Assembly (NCBI RefSeq): GCF_036327415.1 | Contig: NZ_CP123961.1 | Coordinates: 434,001-498,000 of the forward strand | Direction: 5' to 3' | Origin: Bartonella grahamii subsp. shimonis | Lineage (GTDB): Bacteria; Pseudomonadota; Alphaproteobacteria; Rhizobiales; Rhizobiaceae | DNA length: 64,000 bases | In this document: positions 54,484-64,000 of the stretch, one piece after another | Layout: each line of letters begins with the position of its first letter | Position numbering within the stretch: position 1 is the first letter of the stretch | Translations under genes and position numbers: made by a program | Notes under the pieces: generated by a model | Seen by the model: the letters and a program-made list of their open reading frames with translations, nothing else | Database searches by the model: none | What the model was told of the DNA's origin: nothing

Positions 54484-55055
54484 TGAAAAAAGAAGTATTT
54501 TCTCTCATTGATTACGCTTTTGCTTTTGTCGATTAGTTCAGTTTTTAAAGAGCAGTTTTAAATGGAGATTGTAAAGTATTTCATGCTTTTGTGTATTGCA
54601 TAATAGTGTCGTATTTCTCACGTAAAACAAAATATTTTAAACAAAATACATTTGTGTTGCACGTTCACGTTCTTATTTTAAAGAATCATTTTTCACTGTA
54701 TCAAGCTCCATTTTATAATAGGGATCCTGAAAGGTATAATGTAAAATCGATAGTGAATGATATAAAACCCACCATTTGGCATCACCCTCTTTACACCTCA
54801 TAAAGGTTTACCCATCATATTCTTTTCCAGTTCAAAATGTTATGATAGTCCTCGGCATTTGAGAGAATTCATTAAAAACATTTTTACTCTTTTATTAAAG
54901 TGTTTTTTCCCCACACACCAACTGCATTTGTAACGTGCAAGGAAATGAGAGTGATTGATTCACCATGAAAGGATTTGAAATGAGAGAATCCTTGTATTTG
55001 AGGGTGTTATTTAAGTTAAATAAGGATAAATTATCATTATAAAGGAATATTGTGT
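54484..55055. other. Intergenic region between convergent lepA and dapD
   Basis: About 570 nt, mostly one long family B copy (about 54650-55050). No gene recognised. Confidence 0.7.
54650..55050 (+). repeat. Dispersed repeat family B, copy 11
   Basis: A long direct copy: 'cttattttaaagaatcattt', 'gaaaggtataatgtaaaatc', 'gtgaatgatataaaacccac', 'ggcatcaccctctttacacc', 'gattgattcaccatgaaagg' and 'atttgaaatgagagaatcct', ending ATAAATTATCATTATAAAGG. The end is about 15 nt from the dapD stop. Confidence 0.8.
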
Positions 55056-55904
55056 TTAATCACGTAAAAGATCATTAATAGATGTTTTTTCTCGTGTTTT
55101 TTGATCAACGCGTTTTACGATAACAGCACAATAAAGGTTCGGACCTGTCTCACCGTTTGGTAATGGCTTTCCGGGGAGGGAACCTGGTACAACAACGGAG
55201 TAGGCTGGTACTTCACCGATAAAAATTTCCCCTGTTGTACGATCAATAATCTTTGTAGATTTTCCAATAAACACTCCCATGCCTAAAACAGCACCTTCAC
55301 GGATAATACAGCCTTCAACAACTTCAGAGCGAGCACCAATAAAGCAATGATCCTCAATGATTGTTGGATTTGCTTGCAGGGGTTCCAAAACGCCTCCAAT
55401 CCCAACACCACCAGAAAGATGTACATGTTTACCAATTTGTGCGCAGGAACCAACAGTGGTCCATGTGTCAACCATTGTGCCCTCATCAATAAATGCACCG
55501 AGATTGACAAAGGATGGCATCAATATGACATTGGGTGCAATATAGGCGGAATGGCGCACAATGGCTCCAGGAACTGAACGGAAAGCAGCTTTTTTAAAAT
55601 CAGCTTCTTGCCAACCAGAAAATTTTGAAGGGACTTTATCCCACCAGTGTGTTCCATTTACTCCGCCGGCAATAATCTGCATAGGATTGAGCCGAAAAGA
55701 GAGAAGAACAGCTTTTTTTAACCATTGATGGACGTGCCATTGTCCATTTTTTTGACGTTCCGCTACGCGGATTTCACCTTTATCGAGAAGGTTTAATGCA
55801 TATTCGATACTCTCGCGGATTTCACCTTTTGTCGTGGTATCGATAAAATCACGATTATCAAAAGCCTTTTCAATAATAATTTCAAGTTGTGTAAGATGGG
55901 TCAT
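55056..55904 (-). CDS. dapD: Tetrahydrodipicolinate N-succinyltransferase
   Basis: DapD adds succinyl-CoA to tetrahydrodipicolinate, the committing step of the succinylase route to diaminopimelate and lysine. Left-handed beta-helix hexapeptide repeats are visible ([20 protein letters not shown]), together with [20 protein letters not shown] and [17 protein letters not shown]. The ATG at 55904 gives [10 protein letters not shown] and 282 residues; the upstream ATG at 55925 is in frame but adds a non-conserved leader. DapE, which acts later in the same route, is at 30513. Confidence 0.96.
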   Translation of the reverse strand: MTHLTQLEIIIEKAFDNRDFIDTTTKGEIRESIEYALNLLDKGEIRVAERQKNGQWHVHQWLKKAVLLSFRLNPMQIIAGGVNGTHWWDKVPSKFSGWQEADFKKAAFRSVPGAIVRHSAYIAPNVILMPSFVNLGAFIDEGTMVDTWTTVGSCAQIGKHVHLSGGVGIGGVLEPLQANPTIIEDHCFIGARSEVVEGCIIREGAVLGMGVFIGKSTKIIDRTTGEIFIGEVPAYSVVVPGSLPGKPLPNGETGPNLYCAVIVKRVDQKTREKTSINDLLRD

Positions 55905-56010
55905 GACGAGAGTTCCGTTAAACAAGTTGAAAGTTTCAAGATTTATTCTCTATGGACTACGCGAAGAAATGTGTTCAGTCAATAAAACGATGAAGAAGTA
56001 GGACAGGTGT

Positions 56011-56874
56011 ATGAAAAAAGGCTGTAAAGACAAAAGAAAAGAAGAACAAGAAAACTGGACACCACTTCTCCATACGAAGGATGCTTTACAACAAATACAT
56101 AAAATTTCTAATTCAGCGCAAATGCGTTCGTCTACTTATCGTTTAGCCTATATCGATCAAGATTTTATGATGCGTCCAGAGCTGCGTTCGCAACGTATTG
56201 GTCTTGAATTTTTAAAGCCGGAAATAACCCTTAAAGAATATGATATTCAATCAACAGTTGTTTTATTTGGTGGTGCGCGTATTCCTGAACCTGGGCAAGC
56301 AGCGTGGGCTGCAAAAAATGAAATACAAAAGAAAAATTTGCATGCTATGTCACATTATTACGATGAAGCAAGAGAGTTTGCGCGTTTGTGCTCACTTTAT
56401 TCTGCTACGACAGAATATCGTGAATTTGTGGTTGTTACGGGGGGCGGACCAGGAATCATGGAGGCAGGAAACCGTGGTGCGGCTGATGTTGGTGCACCAA
56501 CGATTGGTTTGAATGTTGTTTTACCGCATGAGCAATCGCCCAATTCTTATGTGACTCCACATTTATGTTTTAATTTCCATTATTTGGGGATGCGCAAGAT
56601 GCATTTTTTAATGCGGGCAAAGGCAGTAGTCCTTTTCCCTGGAGGGTTTGGTACTCTTGATGAGTTGTTTGAGACATTAACTTTAATGCAAACCGGACGT
56701 ATGAAACAGGTTCCGGTTTTCCTGTTTGGCAAAGAATTTTGGAACAATGTTATAAATTTTGAATATTTATCTGCGCAAGGTACAATTTCTCCTTCGGATG
56801 TTGATCTTATAACATTTGTCGATACAGCAGCGGAAGCTTTTGAACAAATTCGTTTTTTTTATAAACTGCCCTAA
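56011..56874 (+). CDS. LOG-family (TIGR00730) nucleotide-binding protein
   Basis: A 287-residue Rossmann-fold protein of the lysine-decarboxylase-like LOG family. The signature PGGFGTLDELFE is near residue 215, with the nucleotide loop VVTGGGPGIMEAGNRGAADVGAP before it and an N-terminal extension of about 75 residues. Family members cleave nucleoside monophosphates to ribose-5-phosphate and base; cytokinin production is known only for some. Here a nucleotide-salvage role is the safest reading. It is divergent from dapD and convergent with truA. Confidence 0.85.
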   Translation: MKKGCKDKRKEEQENWTPLLHTKDALQQIHKISNSAQMRSSTYRLAYIDQDFMMRPELRSQRIGLEFLKPEITLKEYDIQSTVVLFGGARIPEPGQAAWAAKNEIQKKNLHAMSHYYDEAREFARLCSLYSATTEYREFVVVTGGGPGIMEAGNRGAADVGAPTIGLNVVLPHEQSPNSYVTPHLCFNFHYLGMRKMHFLMRAKAVVLFPGGFGTLDELFETLTLMQTGRMKQVPVFLFGKEFWNNVINFEYLSAQGTISPSDVDLITFVDTAAEAFEQIRFFYKLP

Positions 56875-56906
56875 CAACTTTTAAGACGTTCACTTTTGAA
56901 GGAGAA

Positions 56907-57650
56907 TTAATATTCTACTTTAGTTAAATAGAGTCCTGAAGGAGGAGCGACCATACCACAGCGTGTACGATCTTTAGCAAGGAGAGCTGCTTCAAGATCG
57001 CTTATTGTCCAACGTCCAATACCAACTTCCATGAGGCTTCCTGCAAATGAACGGATTTGATGATGAAGAAAAGAACGAGCCTGCGCATAAAGGAAAATCT
57101 CATCTCCTTCTCTTTGAACATCGAGGCGTTCAAGGGTGCGAATAGGGCTTTTGGCTTGGCAATGGGCGGAGCGGAAAGTGGTAAAATCATGTTGTCCCAC
57201 AAGCTTTTGAGCAGCTTCATGCATGGCTTCAGCATTAAGAGGCTTTGGCAACCACCACACGCGTTTGGCATTTAGAGCTGGTGGTGAGCGGCGATTGAGA
57301 ATTTTAAAAAGATAATGGCGTTTGATTGCGGAAAATCGTGCATCAAAGCTATAGGGAACATTTTCTACATGCAAAATCGAAATATCTTCACCCTGTTTTT
57401 TTAAATGCGCGTTGAGTGCATCACGTACAGTATGGGTGTGCCAATTTTTTATGAAATCAACATGCGCAACTTGTCCCGTAGCGTGTACACCCGCATCGGT
57501 TCTTCCTGCTGTTGTTATGGTCAATTGTTGTCCACTAAAGGAAAAGAGTGCCTGTTCAAGAGCTCCTTGTACAGTATGAAGCTTTTCTTGACGCTGCCAG
57601 CCAGCATAATTTGAGCCGTCATATTCAAGGGTGAGTTTAAAACGGGGCAT
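56907..57650 (-). CDS. truA: tRNA pseudouridine(38-40) synthase
   Basis: TruA isomerises uridines 38-40 in the anticodon arm of many tRNAs. The 247-residue protein begins [19 protein letters not shown], has the catalytic aspartate in [18 protein letters not shown], and the [15 protein letters not shown] motif in the C-terminal half. The ATG at 57650 starts 1 nt after the fmt stop; an upstream ATG at 57701 inside fmt is rejected. It is the last gene of a tight def-fmt-truA operon. Confidence 0.97.
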   Translation of the reverse strand: MPRFKLTLEYDGSNYAGWQRQEKLHTVQGALEQALFSFSGQQLTITTAGRTDAGVHATGQVAHVDFIKNWHTHTVRDALNAHLKKQGEDISILHVENVPYSFDARFSAIKRHYLFKILNRRSPPALNAKRVWWLPKPLNAEAMHEAAQKLVGQHDFTTFRSAHCQAKSPIRTLERLDVQREGDEIFLYAQARSFLHHQIRSFAGSLMEVGIGRWTISDLEAALLAKDRTRCGMVAPPSGLYLTKVEY

Positions 57651-57651
57651 C

Positions 57652-58581
57652 TTAAAAAACAGCAGAAATGTGAGCACCTCGCAAAAAAGCTGTGCTCTCA
57701 AGGACTTTACCGCCAGATCTTTGGAGAGAGGTTATTTCTATCCGCCCTTGTCCACAATGGACAATCAAAGGATTTGATTCTATCCGTCCAATTTCAAGAG
57801 AAGGACCGGTTGCTAAGCGACTATCAAGAATTTTTACACGTTCTTCTCGTCCCCCAATATTCATATTGCACCAGCAACCAGGAGAAGGAGAGAGCGCACA
57901 GATATGCCTATGAATAAACTCTGCAGGTTTTGTCCAATCAATGCGGGTCTCTTCCTTTTTGATTTTAGCAGCATAGGTGATGCCTTTCTCTGATTGTGGG
58001 ATCAGTTTAAGTTGTCCTTTTTCAAGAGTTGATAGAGTTTCTATCATAAGTTCTGCGCCAATATGTGAAAGTTTGTCTGAAAGCTCAGCAGTTGTGGTGT
58101 TATCAGTAATGGGAACAGAGCGAGAAAGAGCGATAGGTCCCGTATCTAATCCTTCATCCATTTTCATAATCATGATCCCTGTTTCTTTATCACCAGCCAT
58201 AATTGCTCGTTGAATAGGCGCAGCACCACGCCAACGTGGTAAGAGTGAAGCGTGAGCATTAAAGCAACCAAAACGCGGTGTTTCGAGAATAGCTTTGGGT
58301 AACAGGAGGCCATAAGCCACCACAATAGCAGCATCAACACAAAGTGCTGCAAATTTCTCCTGTTGTTCGATTGTTTTAAGCGTTTGAGGCGTAAAGACAG
58401 GAATGGATTTTTCTTGCGCTGCACTTTGAACAGCTGAGGGGATTAATTTAAGTCCTCGACGTCCTGCAGGGCGAGGGGGTTGACTATAAACAGCAACAAC
58501 ATCATGACCTGCATCCAATAAAGCATGTAAAATAGGAACAGAAAAATCTGGTGTCCCCATAAAACTTAGTCGTAAAGCCAT
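57652..58581 (-). CDS. fmt: Methionyl-tRNA formyltransferase
   Basis: Fmt formylates initiator Met-tRNA using 10-formyltetrahydrofolate. The 309-residue protein has the N-terminal [15 protein letters not shown], the folate-binding segment [16 protein letters not shown] and [10 protein letters not shown], and an OB-fold C-terminal domain. Its start overlaps the def stop by one base (TAATG). Fmt adds and def removes the formyl group, so their coupling is functional as well as positional. Confidence 0.97.
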   Translation of the reverse strand: MALRLSFMGTPDFSVPILHALLDAGHDVVAVYSQPPRPAGRRGLKLIPSAVQSAAQEKSIPVFTPQTLKTIEQQEKFAALCVDAAIVVAYGLLLPKAILETPRFGCFNAHASLLPRWRGAAPIQRAIMAGDKETGIMIMKMDEGLDTGPIALSRSVPITDNTTTAELSDKLSHIGAELMIETLSTLEKGQLKLIPQSEKGITYAAKIKKEETRIDWTKPAEFIHRHICALSPSPGCWCNMNIGGREERVKILDSRLATGPSLEIGRIESNPLIVHCGQGRIEITSLQRSGGKVLESTAFLRGAHISAVF

Positions 58582-59117
58582 TACAAAACTGTTTCCTGCA
58601 TGTTTTTTTCTTTTGCGCGTTTTTTAAATTTTCGTATCACCATATCGCGTTTGATCTTTGAAATGTAATCAATAAAAAGGCGCCCATCTAAATGATCAAT
58701 TTCATGCTGCAAGCAAGTTGCCAAGAGATCGTCTGCTTCAATTTCTGTTTGCTTTCCTTCACGGTTCTGATAGCGAACACAAAGGCGTTTAGGACGTTCA
58801 ACCTCTGCAAAATAGTCAGGAATAGAAAGACAACCTTCTTTATAAATATTACGCTCATCTGAAAGCCATAAAATTTCAGGGTTGATAATAACAAATGGTT
58901 TTTTCTGCTCATCTTCAGAATTTCTAGAGACATCTATAACCAACATACGTAGCGGTATACCAATTTGAATAGCAGCAAGACCAACGCCCTTAGCATTATA
59001 CATAGTTTCCAACATATCATTCGCAAGTTTTTGGAGAGCTGAATCGACCTGCTCAACGGGTTTGGACACTTCTCGTAAAATCGGATCAGGTAAAGTAACT
59101 AAAGATCTCATTGGCAT
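58581..59117 (-). CDS. def: Peptide deformylase
   Basis: This metalloenzyme removes N-formyl groups from new proteins. At 178 residues all three motifs are seen: [11 protein letters not shown] (motif 1), [11 protein letters not shown] with the metal cysteine (motif 2), and [13 protein letters not shown] with HExxH (motif 3). It is the first gene of the def-fmt-truA operon and is divergent from rmuC with about 90 nt between starts. Confidence 0.97.
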   Translation of the reverse strand: MPMRSLVTLPDPILREVSKPVEQVDSALQKLANDMLETMYNAKGVGLAAIQIGIPLRMLVIDVSRNSEDEQKKPFVIINPEILWLSDERNIYKEGCLSIPDYFAEVERPKRLCVRYQNREGKQTEIEADDLLATCLQHEIDHLDGRLFIDYISKIKRDMVIRKFKKRAKEKNMQETVL

Positions 59118-59207
59118 AAGTAGAGATTAATCAATGGTTTGTTATTGGTCAATATTGAATAACGGATTCTTACGCTTTTTTACGATAAGAGCGTTATATT
59201 ACAATTT

Positions 59208-60389
59208 ATGTTTGATTCGTTTTTTTCCATACTCGCAGATGAGTTTTTTTCTAAATTAATGCTTTTGCTTTTATGTATACTTGTCTGTTTGGCATTTTTT
59301 ATGCTGATACATTCTCATCGAAAAAAAACATTGTGGGAAAATGAAACTGCTGAACGCGCGCGTGAAGCACAAATGCAGATGGCTATTTTGCTGAAAACAC
59401 AAGCTGAAATGCAAGGGCGAATGCAAACGATGGCAGAAATTTTTGGTCAACGGCAAGCTGAATTGAATAAATCACTCAGTGAGCAACTCAATGGGATGAC
59501 AACAAGCTTAGGCCAAACACTTCAGGTACAGACCAAATCCACTTATGAAAATTTGAATCGTTTGCAAGAGCGTTTAGCAGTGATTGATGCGGCACAAAAT
59601 AATATTCAATCGCTTACGGGACAAGTTGTTCAGTTGCAGTCTATTTTAAGCAATAAGCAGACACGTGGTACTTTTGGTCAAGGGCGGATGGAAGCCATTA
59701 TTGCCGATGCCTTACCAACAAATGCTTATGCTTTTCAGGCTGTTCTTTCCAACGGAAAGCGCCCAGATTGTCTCATTCATATGCCTAATAAAGCACCGTC
59801 TCTTGTTGTTGATGCTAAATTCCCTCTGGAGGCTTGGAATGCTATGCGTAAGGCAGAATCAACGCAAGAGCGTCAAGAGGCAGAACGCCAATTTCGTACC
59901 GATATGGAAGTCCATATCCGTGATATTGCGCAAAAATATTTGATTCCTGGAGAAACCCATGACACTGCTTTTCTTTTTGTACCGTCGGAATCAATTTTTG
60001 CAACAATTTATGAGGATTTTGAGCCATTGGTACAAAAAGCCAATAGAGCCCATGTAATTATTGTTTCACCGTCTTTGTTGATGCTCTCTGTTCAAGTTGT
60101 CCAAACCATTATGAAAGATGCGCGGATGCGTGAACAAGCGCATTTAATTCAATCAGAAGTAGCAAAATTGATGGAAGATTTTGGACGAATGGATATGCGT
60201 GTTCGCGCACTACAGAAGCACTTTCACAAAGCCGGTGAAGATATAGAGGGAATTTTAATATCGTCATCCAAAATTATGAAACGGGCAAATCGCATTGAAA
60301 CTATCGAATTAAAGGAAAAGTACTCTGAATCAACAAAAATGGCAACATCGGCTCAATCGCAAACATTGCGTTTTGCTGATGAGGAATAA
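59208..60389 (+). CDS. rmuC: RmuC-family DNA recombination protein
   Basis: RmuC family members carry a restriction-like nuclease fold and limit inversions at short inverted repeats in E. coli. The 393-residue protein has an N-terminal membrane segment (about 14-32, LMLLLLCILVCLAFFMLIH), a long coiled coil (about 40-140) and the conserved domain with RGTFGQGRMEAIIAD and LVVDAKFPLEAW. The final residues are basic/acidic and less conserved. Given the many inverted repeats in this window, its presence is noteworthy, but a link is only inference. Confidence 0.92.
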   Translation: MFDSFFSILADEFFSKLMLLLLCILVCLAFFMLIHSHRKKTLWENETAERAREAQMQMAILLKTQAEMQGRMQTMAEIFGQRQAELNKSLSEQLNGMTTSLGQTLQVQTKSTYENLNRLQERLAVIDAAQNNIQSLTGQVVQLQSILSNKQTRGTFGQGRMEAIIADALPTNAYAFQAVLSNGKRPDCLIHMPNKAPSLVVDAKFPLEAWNAMRKAESTQERQEAERQFRTDMEVHIRDIAQKYLIPGETHDTAFLFVPSESIFATIYEDFEPLVQKANRAHVIIVSPSLLMLSVQVVQTIMKDARMREQAHLIQSEVAKLMEDFGRMDMRVRALQKHFHKAGEDIEGILISSSKIMKRANRIETIELKEKYSESTKMATSAQSQTLRFADEE

Positions 60390-60500
60390 AGCAAAGCAAG
60401 CTTCTTAAATATCACAGGTCAGATCATGTTCTTTATTGATTGGTAATAGTTTTTTAGTATCTCTATCTTGTTTTATTTCTTAAACGAGAGGAATAGGGAT

Positions 60501-61088
60501 ATGCGACACCTTTTGTTTTTAGGGGCACTGGTGTTTCTGCTAGAGGGATGTGCAACAACTACTCCCATATACACAAACAATGCTTGTGCTATTTTGGCGC
60601 AAAAAAATGGTTTTTTTAACAATTGGGGTAAGGCATCTAAACGTGCAGAAATGCGTTATGGGATTCCTATGCCTATTATTCTTGCAACCATTAATATGGA
60701 ATCGAGCTTTCGTCACAATGCACGTCCTCCACGTAAAAAACTACTTGGTTTTATTCCATGGAAGCGTCGATCGACAGCCTATGGTTATTCTCAAGCGCTT
60801 GACAGTACATGGGCAATGTATCTTCGCTCCACGGAAAAGTCTTTTGCATGGCGTACGAATTTTGCAGATTCTGCTGATTTTGTTGCTTGGTACCATCGCC
60901 AAAGTGTTCAACGCAATGGTGTGAGGTTTGATGATGCCTATAGCCTTTATTTAAATTATCATATGGGACATGGTGCTTATGCACGTAGTGGTGGGCATGC
61001 CAATGCTGCACTTTCACAGGCAGCACAGCGCATGGCAAGAATATCGAGGCTCTATGAACAGCAGTTAAAGAGATGTGGATGGCGTTAG
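60501..61088 (+). CDS. Transglycosylase SLT-like lipoprotein
   Basis: An envelope lipoprotein of 195 residues. The signal sequence MRHLLFLGALVFLLEGC ends in a lipobox with the acylated cysteine at residue 17. The rest resembles a short SLT lytic transglycosylase domain: catalytic-type glutamate in ATINMESSFRHNARP, then AYGYSQALDSTW and YLNYHMGHGAY. It would cleave peptidoglycan glycan strands from a membrane-anchored position. The ATG at 60501 follows GAGAGGAATAGGG; the upstream ATG at 60468 adds a non-signal leader. It follows rmuC by about 110 nt. Confidence 0.85.
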   Translation: MRHLLFLGALVFLLEGCATTTPIYTNNACAILAQKNGFFNNWGKASKRAEMRYGIPMPIILATINMESSFRHNARPPRKKLLGFIPWKRRSTAYGYSQALDSTWAMYLRSTEKSFAWRTNFADSADFVAWYHRQSVQRNGVRFDDAYSLYLNYHMGHGAYARSGGHANAALSQAAQRMARISRLYEQQLKRCGWR

Positions 61089-62696
61089 AAAGGATTCTGA
61101 AAGTCTTAATCAGGGAATTGTTGTGGTAAAATTATTTGAGAACCAAATTTCTTATAGTGTGGTAAGGCTGTATTGTTTTTCCGGTTGTCTAACAAAATAA
61201 ATTGTTATTGAATAGAATAAACTCAAGCGACAGAAAGCTTTTGCAAAGCACAATATATTTGAACGCACTCTCGATATTTTTACCTCCTTTGTTAAAAGAA
61301 TTTACAATGGAAACGATCTTCTATTTGGTGCTGGCATTTAGCGCTGGATGAAATACCAGAGATTGTTGAAGAGAAATTTTTAAAGCTAGTATCTTTTTTA
61401 TTTTCACAATGCGTATTAATGGCGGATTATTACATGAATATTTTCTTTGTTAAGCGTATAAAATAGCAATTAAAAACAAATGCAATTCGAGCATTGTAAA
61501 AAAACATTCAATATAAAAAACGAGAAATACATTAAAGGAAAGAACATTACTTCATAAAACATTGCTTTGTAGGGGCAGCTATATTCCTCAAAAAGACTAA
61601 TAGTATTTAATATTGTATGAAATGAAGCATGTCCATTCATCTTGTTTGTCCATCTTAGTTGAAAGACGTTATCTTATTGTATTGTAAAAACACTATCGTT
61701 TATAGGATGGTAAGATATATGCAATTTTACACACAATGAATATTCAGGGTAGGGAATATTCAGAGAAAGATTTGTCTGTAGCGCTTATGAAGTAACAAGT
61801 CATCCTCCAATGTTGTGATAGTTTTTGTATTTGAGAATATTTATGAGAAGCATTTTTATTCTTTTCTTAAATGGTTTACAGCATATTGATTTATAAAGAT
61901 AATATATCGTTATTCATATTAAAGTAAGAATCTCGAATAGCGTAGGGTTTTATCGTTTTAGATCTCTTGAGGTTGAATCAATAAAAACAATTGGCATGCA
62001 CATAACAAGCACAATTGGCATGGGGATAAAAACTGTGAAAGAAAAGACTAAAAATATTTCTTATGAACATTCTCAAATGTAAGAATTATAGGCAACATTG
62101 GAAATTAGCACGTATAATGATGGCGCCACTTTTCTCTCACACCTCAACTTTGCTTGTGGCGTGCAAGGAAACAAAATTAATAGATTCAATATACTATTTA
62201 AGCGTTAATATACCTTAGTATTAAGCAGGTAGATGCTACTTAAGGTGGTTAATTTTTAATTGGAAGGACATCTGATTAGGCTGAAAATACTCGAAAAAAG
62301 TTCTGATTCGCAATAATTGAGAAGTATATTTTAATATTTTATTTTCTAATCTCTGTTGAGGTACTTCGTACCTTTTAAAAAGATATCGGTAACTAACATA
62401 TTATGATTTTGTGGGAATGTTGTGGTAAAGGGAATTCAAATTTTATCCTTTAAAACAAGGCGTAAGTTAAACAGCTCATTTTCTATTTCTGTGCAAAGCA
62501 TAAAAAATTATCTACTTTCACGGTTACGACAGTAAAATTTTATAACCCAACAAACAATTAAAGATATATTATAATATCATTAAAACGTAAGGAACAGGCG
62601 CTATTGAAACGATGATTAAATAGCACATAAACCTTTTAAATTGATGCACACATTCTCTATCACAATTAATTCTCTTGATAGAATAACTGGTCCTTT
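61089..62696. other. Long non-coding gap before tRNA-Ala
   Basis: About 1.6 kb. The centre (61790-62180) is made of a partial direct and a longer inverted family B copy joined back to back. A 57-codon frame at about 61305-61470 has no start codon and no recognised relatives. The rest is AT-rich. Confidence 0.65.
61790..62180. repeat. Dispersed repeat family B, copies 12a/12b (back to back)
   Basis: 61790-61865 reads as a direct piece ('ttgtgatagtttttgtattt', 'gagaagcatttttattcttt'). From about 61872 the inverted copy starts ('agcatattgatttataaaga', 'taatatatcgttattcatat') and runs on through 'gttgaatcaataaaaacaat' to 'tgatggcgccac'. Confidence 0.65.
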
Positions 62697-62772
<76 letters not shown>

Positions 62773-62889
62773 TATAAAAACAAATTTTCCCAAAAGGACA
62801 GTATACAATTCCCGCTTTTCTAGAACGATCAAAATTGAAGATCAAGAAGAATTTGCACTCAATGGAAAAGATATCTTCTTTTACTTCTC

Positions 62890-63270
62890 TTAAGCATCGT
62901 CATCATTAGAAACACCACCTCCGAGAATATCAGTAACGTCATCATCTTCATCGTCATCATCATGAGATAAAAATGTATCATCGTCATCACCGAGATCTAC
63001 ATCACTATCTTCTAAATCAGGAAGATCGTCATCTTTAGAATCCTCATCATCCTCTTCAAGAAGCATAAAAGCAGATTTTTCAAGTGCTGTATCAAGCTCT
63101 TCAGTATCAACTTCTTCCTCATTGTTTGCTTCAGCTGCAGCAACTTCAAAGTAAGAACGCGGATAAGAAATCCCTGTATAGGGCGACACAATAGGATCGC
63201 GATTTAGATCATAAAATTTTTTTCCTGTTTCTGGATCAACACGTTTAGTTCCAAGTTCTTGTTTTGCCAT
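62890..63270 (-). CDS. TIGR02300-family acidic protein
   Basis: A 126-residue protein restricted to alphaproteobacteria (FYDLN acid family, TIGR02300). The conserved head reads MAKQELGTKRVDPETGKKFY, then DLNRDPIVSPYTG, and the C-terminal half is almost entirely aspartate and glutamate. The function is unknown; the Thr/Lys/Arg head with a very acidic tail suggests a nucleic-acid- or protein-binding adaptor, which is inference. It is divergent from aroA, the usual rhizobial order. Confidence 0.93.
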   Translation of the reverse strand: MAKQELGTKRVDPETGKKFYDLNRDPIVSPYTGISYPRSYFEVAAAEANNEEEVDTEELDTALEKSAFMLLEEDDEDSKDDDLPDLEDSDVDLGDDDDTFLSHDDDDEDDDVTDILGGGVSNDDDA

Positions 63271-63436
63271 AAACCGTGCCTCTTTGATTAACTATTATTC
63301 CATTAAAAGATAAATTTTATGGTGCTTAATCGAAAAATAATGCCTTTGTCAAAGATAAATACACTGTTCCACAATGATTTTTTCATGACGTCTTTTAAAG
63401 CATGTGCTAAAGGATGCACAATTTCATAAAAGTTAG

Positions 63437-64000
<564 letters not shown>

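Noticed and set aside
61305-61470. 57-codon frame reading LDEIPEIVEEKFLKLV
   Set aside because: No start codon, no ribosome site and no recognised homologue.

Overview
The window looks like a stretch of a Bartonella chromosome (Alphaproteobacteria, Hyphomicrobiales/Rhizobiales). The evidence is a low GC content, proteins that read as rhizobial or Brucella-like orthologues (TIGR02300 protein, ThpR, a ChvG/ChvI-type pair known in Bartonella as BatS/BatR, truncated HprK, an AccD without its zinc-finger cysteines), and rhizobial gene order with many genes missing and long decayed gaps between them. I cannot fix the species from sequence alone.

Layout. 80-2324 (minus): accD then folC. 3226-3945: an EI24/CysZ-like membrane protein. 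5815-12227 (minus): coaBC carrying an N-terminal ribbon-helix-helix domain, ubiE-ubiB and gyrB. 13905-16354: an orphan periplasmic binding protein facing comM. 16726-23377 (plus): tamA-tamB, the outer-membrane translocation module; tamB is broken in frame at an 11-G tract. 25639-27405: an MsbA-like ABC exporter. 28002-28538: infC, with a probable ATT start. 28712-31685 (plus): hydrolase, YgjP-type metallopeptidase, dapE. 33303-35146 (minus): rdgB-hemW. 35671-37528 (plus): hrcA-grpE. 37636-38178: thpR interrupted by an in-frame stop. 38795-42674 (minus): batR-batS-hprK-EIIA-ptsH, a regulatory PTS/two-component block. 43061-44185: a BON-LysM protein and a PCu(A)C copper chaperone. 44908-48100 (plus): dnaK-dnaJ. 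49998-51851 (plus): argB and an EamA transporter. 52678-54483: lepA. 55056-59117: dapD, a LOG-family gene, then truA-fmt-def. 59208-61088: rmuC and a transglycosylase-like lipoprotein. 62697-63270: tRNA-Ala(GGC) and a TIGR02300 acidic protein, divergent from aroA, which runs off the right edge.

Roughly a quarter of the window is non-coding. These gaps are not random filler. They hold at least a dozen degenerate copies of one long repeat (called family B here, several hundred bp, ending in a conserved AT-rich motif close to TTATCATTATAAATC) and four copies of a second repeat (family A, about 250 bp). Family B copies lie mostly downstream of gene 3' ends and in one orientation relative to the upstream gene, which is the most unusual pattern in the window. 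One gap also holds a frameshifted fragment of a P4-type phage integrase. The genes themselves are housekeeping: envelope assembly, protein quality control, lysine/peptidoglycan precursors, cofactor synthesis, translation, and the host-adaptation regulator BatRS. Apart from the repeat families, the points most worth a second look are the tamB poly-G frameshift, the RHH-CoaBC fusion and the thpR nonsense codon.
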